64,000 nt of DNA from Azadirachta indica. Its lineage: Eukaryota; Streptophyta; Magnoliopsida; Sapindales; Meliaceae. Position numbers and translations under genes: made by a program. Each line of letters begins with the position of its first letter. Within the stretch, counting starts at the first letter, position 1. Below, one piece after another: positions 35,961 through 49,241 of this stretch. Location of the stretch: NCBI GenBank assembly GCA_022749755.1, contig CM040441.1:22135475-22199474 (forward strand). The letters are read 5' to 3'. Under the pieces are notes generated by a model. It saw only the letters and a program-made list of their open reading frames with translations, had not been told where the DNA came from and made no database searches.

Positions 35961-38600
35961 TCAATGGACGGTTGAGATTTTGTTTATAATGTGTGCCAAA
36001 TGAATACTACCCGTTGATTTCGTTTCTCAGGTTGGTGGGATCTGGTAAATTAAATTTAAAAATAGAAAAATTAGAAAAATAAAAAGGTAAAAGGAAAATA
36101 TCGTTGGGCGTAGTGATAGGAGGGTGATGCGGCTCTTTCGATTTTCTTTTGTACTTCAAAGTTTGGCAACAGAATAAGAAATTTTTCGCTTTAAAAAAAT
36201 ATAATAAAAATTGAAGGAACATTAATTTTTTTTTAATAAATTTAAAATGCCTAATAATCTTTTTATAAATCGTTAACAGACCTTCAACGGCCAATAATAA
36301 TATTTTATGGTTAATTTGACGATTAATTATGAAAATAAATGCATTCGATAAATTTTTTTTAAGTATTACTGTAGATATAAATTTTAATTATTTACAATAT
36401 TATGTATTGGTTTGAGGATCTATTGTTCGACGTTCGACCTATTGTTAGTCAAAAATTTAAGGATTTATATTCTCATTAAACAATGATGGTGATTATAGTA
36501 CATGTTCACTCTTGGTCGATTTCATGACTGGATGTTCAATCTCCATTTTTCGAATAATGAAATTTCAAAAATTGACAATTATTATATAAATAGGCAGATC
36601 GATTAATAAAAATTATAACGACGTCGACAATCAGTGAGTTATTCATATCAAATACAATCGTTAAATTCTTACTGTGTAGTAGTAGTATTTGAATTTAGGA
36701 TGATAGCCTCAAATTATCAAGTGTGTTCGAAACTACTGTAATTACATTTGGAAGTTAATATTTTAATTAGTTAATGGGGGGAAAAAGCTGATTTATTTGT
36801 TTAAGATGAATAATATTTACTCTAAAATGGAAGCCCGTGTCTCTTTAATACATAAGCATTCTCACCTATTAAAATTCAAGGTGGAATTACCAAAACTTGT
36901 GCCTCCACTTTGCCAAAGACTCTATTGTGGTAGATTATTGATTAGGGGATATGAAATACATTACGGCAAGATTAATATTATATTATAATTATATAGAATA
37001 ATTACATAATTTTCGTAATTTAATAATTACTTAATTAACTAAATTACACATATTAATTATTTAGCATAATTTTGGCACAAAATTTATAAAAGTAAAAAAA
37101 AAAATTTATGTTTACTAAAACTCATGCAGTTTCATGAAATTACAATTTTAAAGAAGGCTAACTCAAGAGTTATTAAAATTTGAAACACATAACGATAATT
37201 AAAATATGAGTTAACTGATTTAGAAATATTTCTTACTAATTTAATACTATTGTCTAATTTAAATAAAAGTTTAGTAAGTAGCAAATAAGATTTAAACCAA
37301 AATATCAATATATTAAAATTGGCAAACTAGTCCACTTATACTTATGGGGATTTTTTTGTTGTCTTAAACTCAATTATTTGAATCTAGATATTTCAAATAA
37401 TTAAGTGTGTTTGGTTCTTAATTTAACAATAATTTTAAGAAACTTTTTCTTTTAAGAGAAAAAAGTTAAATTTTGTTTAATTCTAAACGTATTAAAATAA
37501 AAATTTGACTGAAATCTTAATCTGATTAATATATATATATATATATATTTTTAACCTTAAATGTCTAAATATTAAGTTGTTTATTTTTATAAAAAATAAA
37601 AAAATCTGATATGTTGACATATGTATCTTAAAAAATTTAAAAATAATATGTTAAGTTGTTAACATATATAAACGTCAAGTAATAAACTAAGAGTTTTATT
37701 GACAAATAAAATATTTAATTTATTCAAATATTTATTTATTTACATTTAAATTAAAATTTTTAATTTAATTACATTCAGATATTTTAATATATTTTTAAAT
37801 ATAAGTTAAAAAACAAATAGTTCTTAAATATCTTAATAAAATTATTCAGATTTAAGTAAAAAAAAAGTTCTTAATGTAAAAATATAACAAATTTTATAAT
37901 ATGTCTTTCTATGAAGATATTTTTTAGAAATTTTTATTTTAATAAAAATATATAAATAGAAAAATTAATTTAAATACAAATATTAATATTTAAAAATATT
38001 TTGATAGGCTTACTATTATTTTTAAAAGAATTATTTGGATTACTATCATTTTTAAAAGAATTATTTATCGCCGCCTTCTGGGTAAAAAATGCCACTCATT
38101 TGTACTTAGAAGTAGTTAACTCTGTTAAACAATGATTGGCATTAAAACTAGTTTATTCAACTTTCAAAATGTAAAATTCTTTTTTCAATTTCTTTTAAAA
38201 ATTAAAATTTAAACTTTAACTATCCAAAACCTGCACTAATTTTATTTCAAAACAAGAATATATTTGAGACTCAAATATAATGAATTTTAACCAAAATTTA
38301 TAAATAAAAAGTATATATTTGTTTTAATTATTTTAATTTTTACTACTAAATAAAAGTAGGATAATCAGAAATATATCTTTAAAAATATCTTCAATTAAAA
38401 TTTTTAAAATTTTATTTTTTAAAAAGAATAGAAACCACTGTAAGAATGTGTTGCAAATACTTGCTATTTTTTATATAACAATTTTACCTTTCTACAAAAA
38501 GGCTCCTCATCTCGTTATAATGACCAGCTACGCTAGTTTATTTATTTATTTAATTACTTTTTTTTTTATAGTTTTAGGTTCTTTATTGTAATTTTTATAG
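35961..38600. other. AT-rich spacer, nothing recognised
   Basis: Very AT-rich, with a (TA) run at about 37530-37550. The open frame at 36797-36988 has no domain and low coding character. No RNA gene is recognised. Confidence 0.55.
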
Positions 38601-39475
38601 TTTGTCAGTTTTAAAAAGGGTAATAACATATCCATCCCTCAACTTTGCGAAACAACTAATAATAACACATTTTGTAATTTTAATAAATTAGTTTCTTGTA
38701 TATTTAAAATTTTTATACAAGTCTTCTTGTAGTTGAATTATTAGAATTAAGTAAATTATGTCTTAATTTATTATTTTAATAAAGTTTAATAAACAATTAT
38801 TATCTATTTTTCATTTAACTATAATATATCAATTAAAAATTATAAGAAGTAGATTAAAATGTTTAACAAGAAAGAACAAGAAAAAAAGTATTTTTCTACG
38901 TAACTCTATCTTTAAAAAAAATGCTAACATTATAGTATAAAAATATATAAATGTGTTGTACATACTTTCACCTTTTTTGTAAAAAAAAGTTTTTGTGTGA
39001 ACTCATGAAAAATACAACAAAAAATTAGAAAAATTATAATATGAAAGTAAGGTTACAATTAAGCGATTATACAATATTAGAACATTACATTTACTAATAT
39101 TTATGTCATATATCTACTAAGATTGAAAACTCTTACAATTATGATACAATCTAAATATTTACGCGCATAATGTGTACAGTATATGCCGTTACAGAGAGGT
39201 TATTTACCTACATTTTAGAAAGAATATATCTTTTACCATTTAGGTTAGGTCTAGATGACATATTGTTACTATATATACTTTGTTAAATTACTTAAAATGT
39301 AATTTAATCTTTAATTTAAAGTAAAAATAATTCATGAATTTGATTTGGGAGTTTTATTTTTTGTGATGTTCTATAAAAGGATTATATGGTAGCATGATTA
39401 AAAAAAAATGAAAATAGAAGAGTAGAAAAGGCGACAGGGCTTACAATAAATTTGTTTGTATCGTATCACCAGCAA
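38601..39475. other. AT-rich spacer with one end of a dispersed TIR repeat
   Basis: The end motif 'gggtaataacatatccatcc' at about 38618 belongs to the family described at 28829-29605. No matching second end is evident nearby. The rest is AT-rich. Confidence 0.4.
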
Positions 39476-39480
39476 TAAAA

Positions 39481-39800
39481 TAAATTGTTTGTAATGGGGA
39501 TGGGGGTTGGCGTATCGTGCGGCAGCAATGTCGAGGGTAAAATTGTTAAATTTAATGTTTCGGCCTAATCAGGAGGACGGCTTCAGTCCCCGACCAGTTC
39601 GGGCAGGGGTGGTCTAAGTAATAGCCCTTGAGGGGAAGCCAATTTTGGGGTTGAGTTGCACCCCAGGCCAACATGTAATTTCTTGTGCCGTGACGAAGGG
39701 CTGCAACGGGAGGTGAGGGAATAAACAAAGGCAAAAGTGTGGAGTTAAATTCCGGTACAACACATCACCAGTAACGTGTTACAGTACATGCAACACAATC
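39481..39800. other. GC-rich island of unknown nature
   Basis: About 300 bp of clearly higher GC content sits in roughly 13 kb of AT-rich DNA. Fold-back pieces are visible, for instance CCCGACCAGTTCGGG (about 39588-39602) inside 'agtccccgaccagttcggg'. On the minus strand an open frame at 39734-39552 (60 codons, with RHGTRNYMLAWGATQPQNW) covers most of it. I do not recognise the peptide or any known structural RNA (not tRNA, 5S, U6 or 7SL by eye). It could be a transposon fragment, a structured noncoding RNA, or a fragment of an unknown gene. Confidence 0.35.
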
Positions 39801-40210
39801 ATTGAATGCCTGGTGGGCCTATCATTTTATCAATTGTTTGACCAAAGGCCCGTCTAGTAGGACCCAGCAAAAAAATGTGGGGGCTACCGGGTTGGACAGG
39901 TATTATGCTACTGTCGTAGTAGTAGTGCTATGAAAAAAAAAAAAGCATCGGTGATCCGAACTCTCCTGACTCTTATCAGAATTATTAAGAATAAAATAAC
40001 AAAAATATCTCACGAGAATTGTAATTTTAATATTATAAAAAATTAATTTGCGTGGCAAGAGTAGTGTGAGCGTGACGTGGTGGGCTCCACAAGAGAGGAA
40101 TGATCCCATGTGAATGCGATCTGAGTTAGTGAGTTGAGGATGGCACGATCTTTTTTATGAGAGAGAGGGTTTTTCTCTGTTGCGGCTCCTACTTTTCTCA
40201 ATTTATTTAT
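39801..40210. other. Spacer, nothing recognised
   Basis: Mixed composition with GT-rich pieces (40050-40110) and no coding signal. Confidence 0.4.
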
Positions 40211-42150
40211 GGAGTACTAATATTTTTGTCCATGAAGTTTGTTAAAATAGTAAATAAGGATACAATTTGATAACTTTAATAAATTAGTCCCCAAGTTTAG
40301 TTGTTTTATTAGTGTCATTTTGGTCCCTACCGATTAGAGAGAAAACTTGGATTGTCATGTTATATTGTGTCATGTCACATATCATTATAATATATTTTAA
40401 GTAGCCCAAACTTGACCAATTTAACCCATTTATTAAATGAACTAAGCCAGTTATAATCACATCATTTACTTAACATTGTATTTTATATTTTTAAAGATAT
40501 ATTTTCTAAATGTTCATAATATTTTCTAATCAAATTATAGTTATAAATAAAATTAAAATCTTTTTAAAATGCCACAAATGTAAGTAAATATTTTTTATTA
40601 AATAATAAATGAATTAATATGATATGATTATGTAAATAATTTATTATGCCATAAACAGATTTACGTATCATAAATTTTAAACTCAAATTTAACACAATTA
40701 TAAATCTTGTCATTTATTTATTAATTATATTTATTTTAAGTTAACTCAAACTCACTAATTTCATATTGTGTTGGTGTTAGATTGACAATTTGTATCAAAA
40801 TTGTCACCCTTACATATGAGAGATGAAATTGTTATAGTTGAGAAAATTACATTATGATTTCTTGTTTTCCTAAACTTTAGGGACAAAAAACTTGTTACAT
40901 TTTTTATGCAATGCCAGCTTGGCGGTTATCATTGGATTTAGATTGTTGTTTCCTTGGGGCCATTTCAACTCCAACAAACTTTTCTTTGCGCATTTTTCGT
41001 GGAATGGGATAATAACATTAAAGGCCCTGTACTTTTTATATTTTTATAATTTAACTTGTAGTCCCTAAAGCAAACTCTGTTTAATGAGTCAAGTTTTTTT
41101 TTTTTTTTTTTGGTGTAGTTAAATTATTATGGTGATCAATTTAACAAAGGTAATTTTCATCATTTCATTAAGAGTTACTAAATTATTAGGGACCTATTGC
41201 TTATAAAAAAGATTGTATTTTATTTAGAAGAATAAAAAAACTTGCAATTTAAATATAATTATCTCATTATCCGTGAAAATTTCAATGCATTAGTACGATT
41301 ACTCTTATGCAATATAATATAATTAATTATTATTTTTTTTTTTTCTCTTTGTTGGTGTACTTAAAATAGAAAGTGTAGGAGGATTGGCACTAATTATTTG
41401 ATTATATTTAGTACATTAATTTCTTGGATCGAGATATAACAAGGAAAAGGCAAGAGTGAATTATTTAGTTGAATAAATTATTAAGCATTATTGAGGGAAT
41501 CAAATCCAATCCTAGTTGTTTGAAGTAGAATACAATCAAATTGTCAAATGTAGTGACGAGAAAGTGGGATGTTCTTCAATAATTATTTATTATCAGTTAA
41601 TATATTGAAGCAAGAGTTTCATTGCTTTAACATATTCTCACATTTCGAGACTATTATCAGTCATATGAAAAAGGGAAGGGCTACAACCAAATTTGACCCT
41701 TGATTTTTGGAGGTGCAACTCTCTCTTCTATTTTGAAATATTTTTAATATGACTTTGTTAATAATTTTTCTACTTCAATTTTAAATATAGACCAATTATA
41801 TTTAAATAATCCTACACTTCTCAAATTATATTCTAAAATTTGTATTGTAAATAATGTAGAAGCTAGGTTTTTACTCTCTTATTATCTCATATATTAATTT
41901 TAATTTATTTAGGATATTAAAAATTTTGAAAATTCACTAATATATGTGATAATATGGGAATAACAATTAAGTTTGAACTTCCAATGTGATACAGCTTGAG
42001 AAATTGGGATAGGATTTGTTAAAATTTAATAATTTAATTTTTGATATGTTGTTAAAAAAAATAGAAATTAAATTGTTAAAATTGAGTAAATCATATTTTA
42101 ATTTGTTATTTTAATAAAATTTAGGGATAAAAATGTTATTATTATATTTT
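40211..42150. repeat. Cluster of TIR-type short repeats
   Basis: Two inverted end pairs are visible. One is 'tatttttgtccatgaagttt' near 40217 with its reverse-type end 'aaactttagggacaaaaa' near 40872. The other is 'ataacattaaaggccctgta' near 41013 with 'tttagggataaaaatgttat' near 42120. Both resemble the ends of the element at 28829-29605. No coding sequence is inside. Confidence 0.4.
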
Positions 42151-44590
42151 CATTATATTTCAAAATAAATTAAATTTTATCATTTTTTTTAAGTTTTGGA
42201 TGTAAAGCAAAAATCTCATCCACAAAATGCAAACTTTTATCTCTTAATGTTACTTTCTCACATACGAATTATCATACATTAATTCTTTATTGTTACTCAA
42301 ATCTAAGATAATTTATAAACGTTAATTGTGTCCTAAACTGTCCAAACTATGCTCAAGAGAAAACACCTTTGTATTTAGCAAATAACGATATTAAATATTA
42401 CCCAAACCTAATTCAATAATGAAAAATAAGGCATGATAAAAAACATAGACAAAAAATAATTATGAGCATGAAATCATCAACTTGAATAATCAATTAGGTT
42501 GCATTGACTAGTGACTACTAGACATAAATTCAAAGCATAAAAATTTTCAAACAAAAAACATCATTGTTGATTTTTGAGTGATAACAAAGCAATATTACCT
42601 CTTGTTTAAGTTAGCAAGAAATCAAAGACAACTCTTTTAGCTTGTATAAATAAACTAACAACCAAACTCAAATCAATATTGTCTTATTGCATTTAAAGTT
42701 CATAAAAACTTTTTATTTATTTATTTATTTCATAGCCTTGTTTTATATCGTCGTGTATTTGTTGACAAAATGACATTCTCCAAAAAGCCATATCCTCAAC
42801 GGGGGTTGGTGAGTGTTTGGTGAGTACTTGTCAATAATCCCAAATCAACATAAATGACAAATCTCAAACCCACATGAGAAATTTTTTTTAATTATTTATT
42901 TATTTTTGAATTTATTAACCATCAACCAAACTATAGCCAGCATGTTAATATTAAACTTACTGTTATATAACTAAAATTTTACAGTTTATGTGAAATATTT
43001 TAAGTTTGATGTTAACTATTTTGAATTAAATTTTGGTTTTAATATAAAAAATTTTAATCTTTTATAAATAACTATACTATTATGTGGGTATATATCAATT
43101 ATTTTTTATTTATTTAGTATTTTGAAGCTCTGAAAATTGAAATTACTACAACCCAAAGTTCAATTCAATGGGAATAGGAAAGGGTCAAGAGTGAAGTGGA
43201 GGGAAGGAAAGTGTCATAGTCAAGTGGGTTGGCAGTACTAAAGCCTATTGCAATTGTGTTGTATGTATAAAAATAATAAAAAAATCAAAAGGGTTGGGGT
43301 GAATGAAATGACAAAAATGCCACTCAACAACCCACAAGCCACCAACTATATGGTAAAAAGTACAACTTATGTTACACCAAGATTTCCTAACATTACCAAC
43401 TTAAGTCTTTAACAATGAATACTTTAAACAAAAAGAAAAAAAATCTTCAACAATGACATGATGACCACATCATCCTATCTTTTCACCAAAGGATTGACGC
43501 ATAGAAGATATGTGTGTTCATTTTTTTAATATTTTTTAATGAAAACATTGTAATATTATGTTCTTTCAATTTTACCAAAAAATTTGATAGCATTTGAGCA
43601 TGTGCTTTATTTTTGTATATAAGATTCAAAGGACCAATTTAATATTGTTATCACTAAAAAAATTGAGAAAGGATATATACATCCTTAAATTTTTGTTGAA
43701 AAAACAATTTGATCCCAATAGTGTGAAAAATGCTTATATAACCTTGTTCATTTAAAATTTTTTTGTTGATTTGATTTTTTTAATGTTTCTGTTCTAATCA
43801 CCATAGTAACAACTTAATTTTAATTATTTTAAAAGTTAAATGTAATTTATTACCTTAATTTTGTGTAAATGTAATGATTAAACTACCAACAAAGATCAGC
43901 CTTACGAGAATCTTTAAAAATTAGTAAATTGAACTAAGTTTTTATTATTAAATAATTTGTGTTTAGTATTAATACTATGAGTTTATAAAGATGTGATTGT
44001 GAATAAGAACCAAAATATATATGTTTGGAAGTTAATTAATTAGTTATTATTATAACATCTCTAATACTAAAAAATTTGTATAGAATTTTCTCTATAATAT
44101 AACATATGCTAAATATATAATTCTGTAAACTTTAAAAGTTCATTATAAACACTTTTAGTAAAATCAATACCAACTTTTTCATTTCATTACTTAACAAAAT
44201 ATAACCGATTTCATAATTTATAAAATTCAGGTACAAACATGAAAATTATATCAAAATAATAAATAAATTATAAACTCCTGCACCCATAACTACATATGAT
44301 TTTAAAAATAGCAAAATCTTTGTCCTAAAGTACTCATTTGTCTTTTATTTACAAAATATCTCCTATATCATCTAAACCTGAAAAGTAGGAATGAGTTAAG
44401 GTCTAGTACACATTTATACACAAAGACAGTTTTAAAATTTGTAATAAACAAATTTGAACATAAAAGCATTTTTTAATTTTCAACAAAGAGTGTAGTAAAA
44501 TATCAAATCAAAATTTTAATTTCAATTTTTATATAAATAATGTAAAACACATTAATTTCGTTTTTTAAAAAAAAAAAAAACAATTTTCAA
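42151..44590. other. AT-rich spacer, nothing recognised
   Basis: No coding, RNA or mobile-element signal that I can support. Confidence 0.5.
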
Positions 44591-44614
44591 AAACTTTGTG
44601 TTTATATACTTTAC

Positions 44615-44740
44615 GGATATTATTCCGAAAGACCATCGCCCCCAAAACTGATCATACGTATTTTAAAGGCATTATTTTTAGAAATCATTGTCTCATAAAA
44701 AATGATTTTAGGGGCATTATTCTCAAATACTATTGTCCCA
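44615..44740 (+). repeat. Three-copy degenerate motif
   Basis: Three copies of a 'gg(c/a)attattctcaaatacta' plus '(a/t)t(c/t)gtccc' type motif lie at 44615-44640, 44668-44694 and 44713-44739. Copy spacings are about 53 and 45 bp. Identity is unknown; it may be transposon-end DNA. Confidence 0.4.
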
Positions 44741-44842
44741 AACACCGGTGTCACATTACAACAACAATCATGGCCATCACATTTTAATTTATCTAATTAT
44801 TTCACAACATTTCGCACAACTTATCCATTTATAAAAATATAA

Positions 44843-44950
44843 CCCGTGTTGATACAATTTTTCTCACTATATTTGAAAATATAATATACAAATGAAAATT
44901 TCAATTCAAATCCGATTCAGAAAATAATTAATTGTATCAACACGTGTTAA
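44843..44950. repeat. Inverted repeat with G-box palindrome (MITE-like hairpin)
   Basis: The arm GTGTTGATACAATT (44846-44859) is the exact reverse complement of AATTGTATCAACAC (44930-44943), with 70 bp of AT-rich DNA between. The right arm overlaps the perfect palindrome AACACGTGTT (about 44939-44948), which contains a CACGTG G-box. It is small, non-coding and could be a MITE. Confidence 0.5.
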
Positions 44951-47253
44951 TACAGGGATTTCATAAACATTAATTAAAAATTTTAAATATAATAAAACAC
45001 TCTACTTTTTAATTTTAAAATTAAAATATATCAAATGCATATAAATACTTACCTGACAAACGTGTTACAATTTTATTATTATATCAATTTTTTTTTATTT
45101 TTTTTAAATCACCTCCTGTTACTAATTTAACAATAATAATAAATAATGATTCAATAATAATAAAAAATACTTCAAAATTTATTATCTAAAAATATATATA
45201 TATATATACTAACCACTTAATTTTCTACAAGGAAATTATGTAAATAATTTATTAAACTTAAAATCTAAAATTAATCATAAAAAATTAGGCACTCGCGGAA
45301 TCTCTCATCCCCTTTTCTCTCTTTCTTCACTCTCCATTTTTCCAATTTGTTCCTAAAAAATTAATTCCAAAGATGCAACTACTGTATATATGTCCATACA
45401 CTGCTTTTAAGTAAAGAAAACCGAGGCAACGTGTTTGTTTATTAATACTCTATACCAACCACTTGCTTCCACTTTATAATATAATTTTTTTTTTTCTCTT
45501 ACCACCGACTTTAGCAAAGGAAGGAAGATTGTAATTGGTTTCTCAATATTACTAGAGCCCCATGGCTTTACTTTTTATTTTCTTTACCCCTAATAAAATC
45601 TCATTGCTCAAAAATTATATATATACATAAATTAAAAGAACTAAAAATATGACTCAATATGTTTTATTATACCTTAATTTTTTTAAAATACTATTTAAAT
45701 CATAAATTAAATAGATGCTAATTGTACCAAACTATTTGATGACATTTGATCAATTATAATGTTATCTAATAACGTATTTTTAGACTTAGTAAGTAGGTGG
45801 TAAATTATTTTCTCGGTTAATAGTTTATTCCTTTGAAGCCACATAAAAATTGAACCTAACATTATTGCCCAATAGTTACTAGAAGTAGAAACATTTTGGC
45901 GAGAATGAGAGATTCAAGGGAAAAATTGCCACACTCGAGAATAAAGATATAAGGTGTCATCTCCCTGAATTATTAGGACAATAATTATAATGGAATAATC
46001 GAAAATATTCTATTTTTGTCCCAACAAGTAAAAAATACCTCTCTTACAACAAATTAATCAAAAATATCAATTTTTACTTATTTCAAACAATAATGTTCTT
46101 GTACTCAAAATTAACAAAACACCTTTGAGTTATATTCGAGTTGTTATAATACCTTTAAATACTATAGGACAATGGACTTGAAAGTCACTTTCGAGTTAAT
46201 GCAATACTTTTAAATTATTTTACTAACTAATTTTGATAATTTTAGGTATAAAAAAATATTTTTATTTAAAAAACTTAAAATTAGACTCTTTTAAAATGTG
46301 GATATTTTTGAATTGTGGGTATAAAAATTGACTATATTTATTGAAATTTCATAATAATATAAATATCTTATGAGAAATTGACATATACTCGTAAAATTTG
46401 AAAAAAAAAAATGCAATTAGTTTATAGCGTTGACAAGTGTCCTCTTCAAGTTTAGAGAAAGAACAAATTCCTTTGAACACAAACTCTCAATTTAAAAAAA
46501 AAATCCAACACTTTGTGGTAATTTATTAAAATGAAATACTATTTTTTTTTTTATTGAAATACTCTCAATCATTAATTTAAGTAAAATACTACCTTTTATT
46601 GAAAAAAGTAACAAACGAAATAGACTAATGAATGGGCTTGAGGTAACATGGGTTGGATTCTTGTACAACTTTTAAGTTTGTCAAATTATTATTTTATATA
46701 TGTTTCAAAAAAGATTAAAAAAATTAAGTCTAAATATAGCTGAAATATTAATTTGACGAAATTCTAAATGTGAATGACACTTTTTTTTCTAGAAATGTAT
46801 GAGTATAGGTGTTAAATTATTTGTTTCTAGAAAAATAAGAAAAGCTTAATACTGATATTTGACATATATACCCTTTTAAATTATTATGTATATTTATATT
46901 TGTATTTATATTTTAACAAATTTTGATCATGTCGCAACATTATTTCAAGTACGTAAAGATAGAGAAAGTAAAAAAAAAAAAGGGCAGGATTTAAAATTTA
47001 AATATTAGTAAATAAATTGATAAAATAAGAATGTTTTTAATAAAATTATTAACTTATTCAAATACTTGGTTATTTAAATACAATAAAATCTTTTACCTTA
47101 ATTATATTCACATCTTTATAACAAATTTTTAAATATAAATTAAAAAATAATTTTTAAATATTTAAATAATTTTATTTAAGCTTTAGTTTAAAAACAAATA
47201 TACCCTTTAACCGTTAATTTCTTGTAATCTAATGGTTGAGACTTAGTACTAAA

Positions 47254-47299
<46 letters not shown>

Positions 47300-48970
47300 G
47301 TTAAGAGTTAAGGGCAAAACAGAGCATTTACTGTTATCATCTTATACACTCTCTTTACAATAAAATTTTGAATCGAATGCAAGCAATAACTAAAAGTTTG
47401 TGTCGCTATTTTACCATAAAAAAAAAAAAAAAAACAGTGAAGGGGTTCATTACTTAGTATAAGATAATACGACAAAACATAATTTATTTTATACCTCTAA
47501 TAGTATATGCAGTTTCACTTTTATGTGACAAAAATAAATTTTATGAAAAAATTATAATTATAAATTTAATATCTAAAAATTAATAAAAAACCATAAATTT
47601 TCATAAATTTTATATTCTTTTTGTTATCTTATTTGAAAGAAAATTATTTAAATTTTCATTTGTCAAGAACACAAATATATAATAAAAATTTTATATTCTT
47701 TTTGTTATGTTGTTCAAAAGAAAATTATTTAAATCTTCATTTATTAAGAACACAAATATTTGATAAGTATTTTTCTCTTTTCTCTTTTTAAATTCTACAA
47801 CTAGTATACCTTATTATTTAGAGTCAGTTTAAGATTTAAGTGGATTTTAAAATAATATACTTCTATTCTATTGTAGAAATAATCAAATTCAAAGAAAATT
47901 AGTTTAATGTTTGATAAATTTTATTGTTAAAATGTTGTCATAATATTAATTACCAAAATATACATAATGAATAGTGATGAATGAAAATTAATTTTAGATA
48001 AGTGTTTGTCTATATATATATATATATATATATGCACATATTACCTAAAAATAATTTATGAAAAAAATATAAAATTTTTAATTATATTTTTTAAAAAAAT
48101 AAAAAAATAAAAAGTAATAAAAAGAAAAAAATATTTGGATTTTAATAGTTTTTTTGTTTTTTAATAAAATTTAATTATTATTTTAGGGATTAATTTTAAT
48201 TATTGTAATTTCAAATGAGTATATTTATTATTACATTTATAAATAAATAATTTTGCAAAATTAGATTACGAAAAACAACTCTCTTTTCTTACTTTTTAAA
48301 ATTTGTTGTAAAATGAGATAATTTTAATAGAAGTAATTCTATAAAAAAAATTTCATTGAATATCTAAAATAACTTTTAATTGTTCAAAATCATTTTTATC
48401 CTCTTCAACAATAATTTCAATCGGCTCTTAATGCAACTAATTCAATTAATAAATTTTCTTGAATGTTTATATTAACAAAATGTTTCTTAATTATTTTAAG
48501 TTATGCATATTGTATTTCTATAATTGTTTTATGGATAATAAATTATATTTCTTATTTAGGGAACAGCAAAGTACAAAGTTGTTCGGATGCATTATTATAA
48601 AATGTTTTTCATTTTAAAAAATAAAAAATAGCAAAAAAAAAAAGTTTTTTTACTATATGTTTTAAAAAATTCATTTTGCAAAATAAGAAATTTTATTTTT
48701 TAAATTCTAACTTTTTGTTACATTTTAAATTAATTACATTTTTTTTTACGATAATTACTCTTCATTTTAAAGAAAATACCAAATGCAATCTATTATTTTT
48801 TATTTTTAGAAAATTTTTCAATAAAATAGTAGCAAAATTTTTTTATTTGAAAATATTATTTTAGTTTTAAAATACAATTTTAAAAGCATTATCAAACACA
48901 CTCATAGGACTTAAGTTATTTTTTTAATAATTTTTACGATTTAATTATCATAAATAAGTTTATCATTTAT
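44951..48970. other. AT-rich spacer with microsatellites
   Basis: No coding signal. Contents include a (TA)n run at about 45192-45210, a perfect (AAT)15 microsatellite at 47254-47298, a (TA)n run at about 48011-48034, and A/T homopolymers near 47418 and 46970. Confidence 0.6.
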
Positions 48971-48975
48971 AACCA

Positions 48976-49241
48976 GTGCAGTACTGCACAATCCGAGGAC
49001 AAAATTGTCCTTTCATACGTGAGTTGTTGAAAAACAAAAATAAATAAAAGGAACCAGGCCCTCACCTCACCTCACCTCACCACACCACCAGACCTACTAC
49101 TAAACAATCCAAGGACAAAATGGTCCTTTCAGAATTTGATAAAACTCTTTTTAAACCCCAAATCTCTCTCCCACCAACTCACCAATTTCTCATCTCTCTC
49201 TCTCTCTCTCTCTCAAAATTTCTTCTCCTCTGAATCCGCAA
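48976..49241 (+). promoter_or_regulatory. Upstream region and leader of the SHMT gene
   Basis: It contains a perfect 14-bp palindrome GTGCAGTACTGCAC (48976-48989). Next are two near-identical elements, AGGACAAAATTGTCCT (48996-49011, arms AGGACAA/TTGTCCT) and AGGACAAAATGGTCCT (49112-49127), spaced 116 bp. Then come four CTCAC repeats (49061-49080), a weak TATA-like TTTTTAAAC near 49148 and a (CT)n leader tract (49193-49214) just before the ATG. CT-rich leaders are common in plant housekeeping genes. The palindromes are candidates for protein-binding sites. Confidence 0.45.

Noticed and set aside
39481..39800. Organelle DNA insert as explanation of the GC-rich island
   Set aside because: I recognise no plastid or mitochondrial gene in it; without a search this remains only unlikely.
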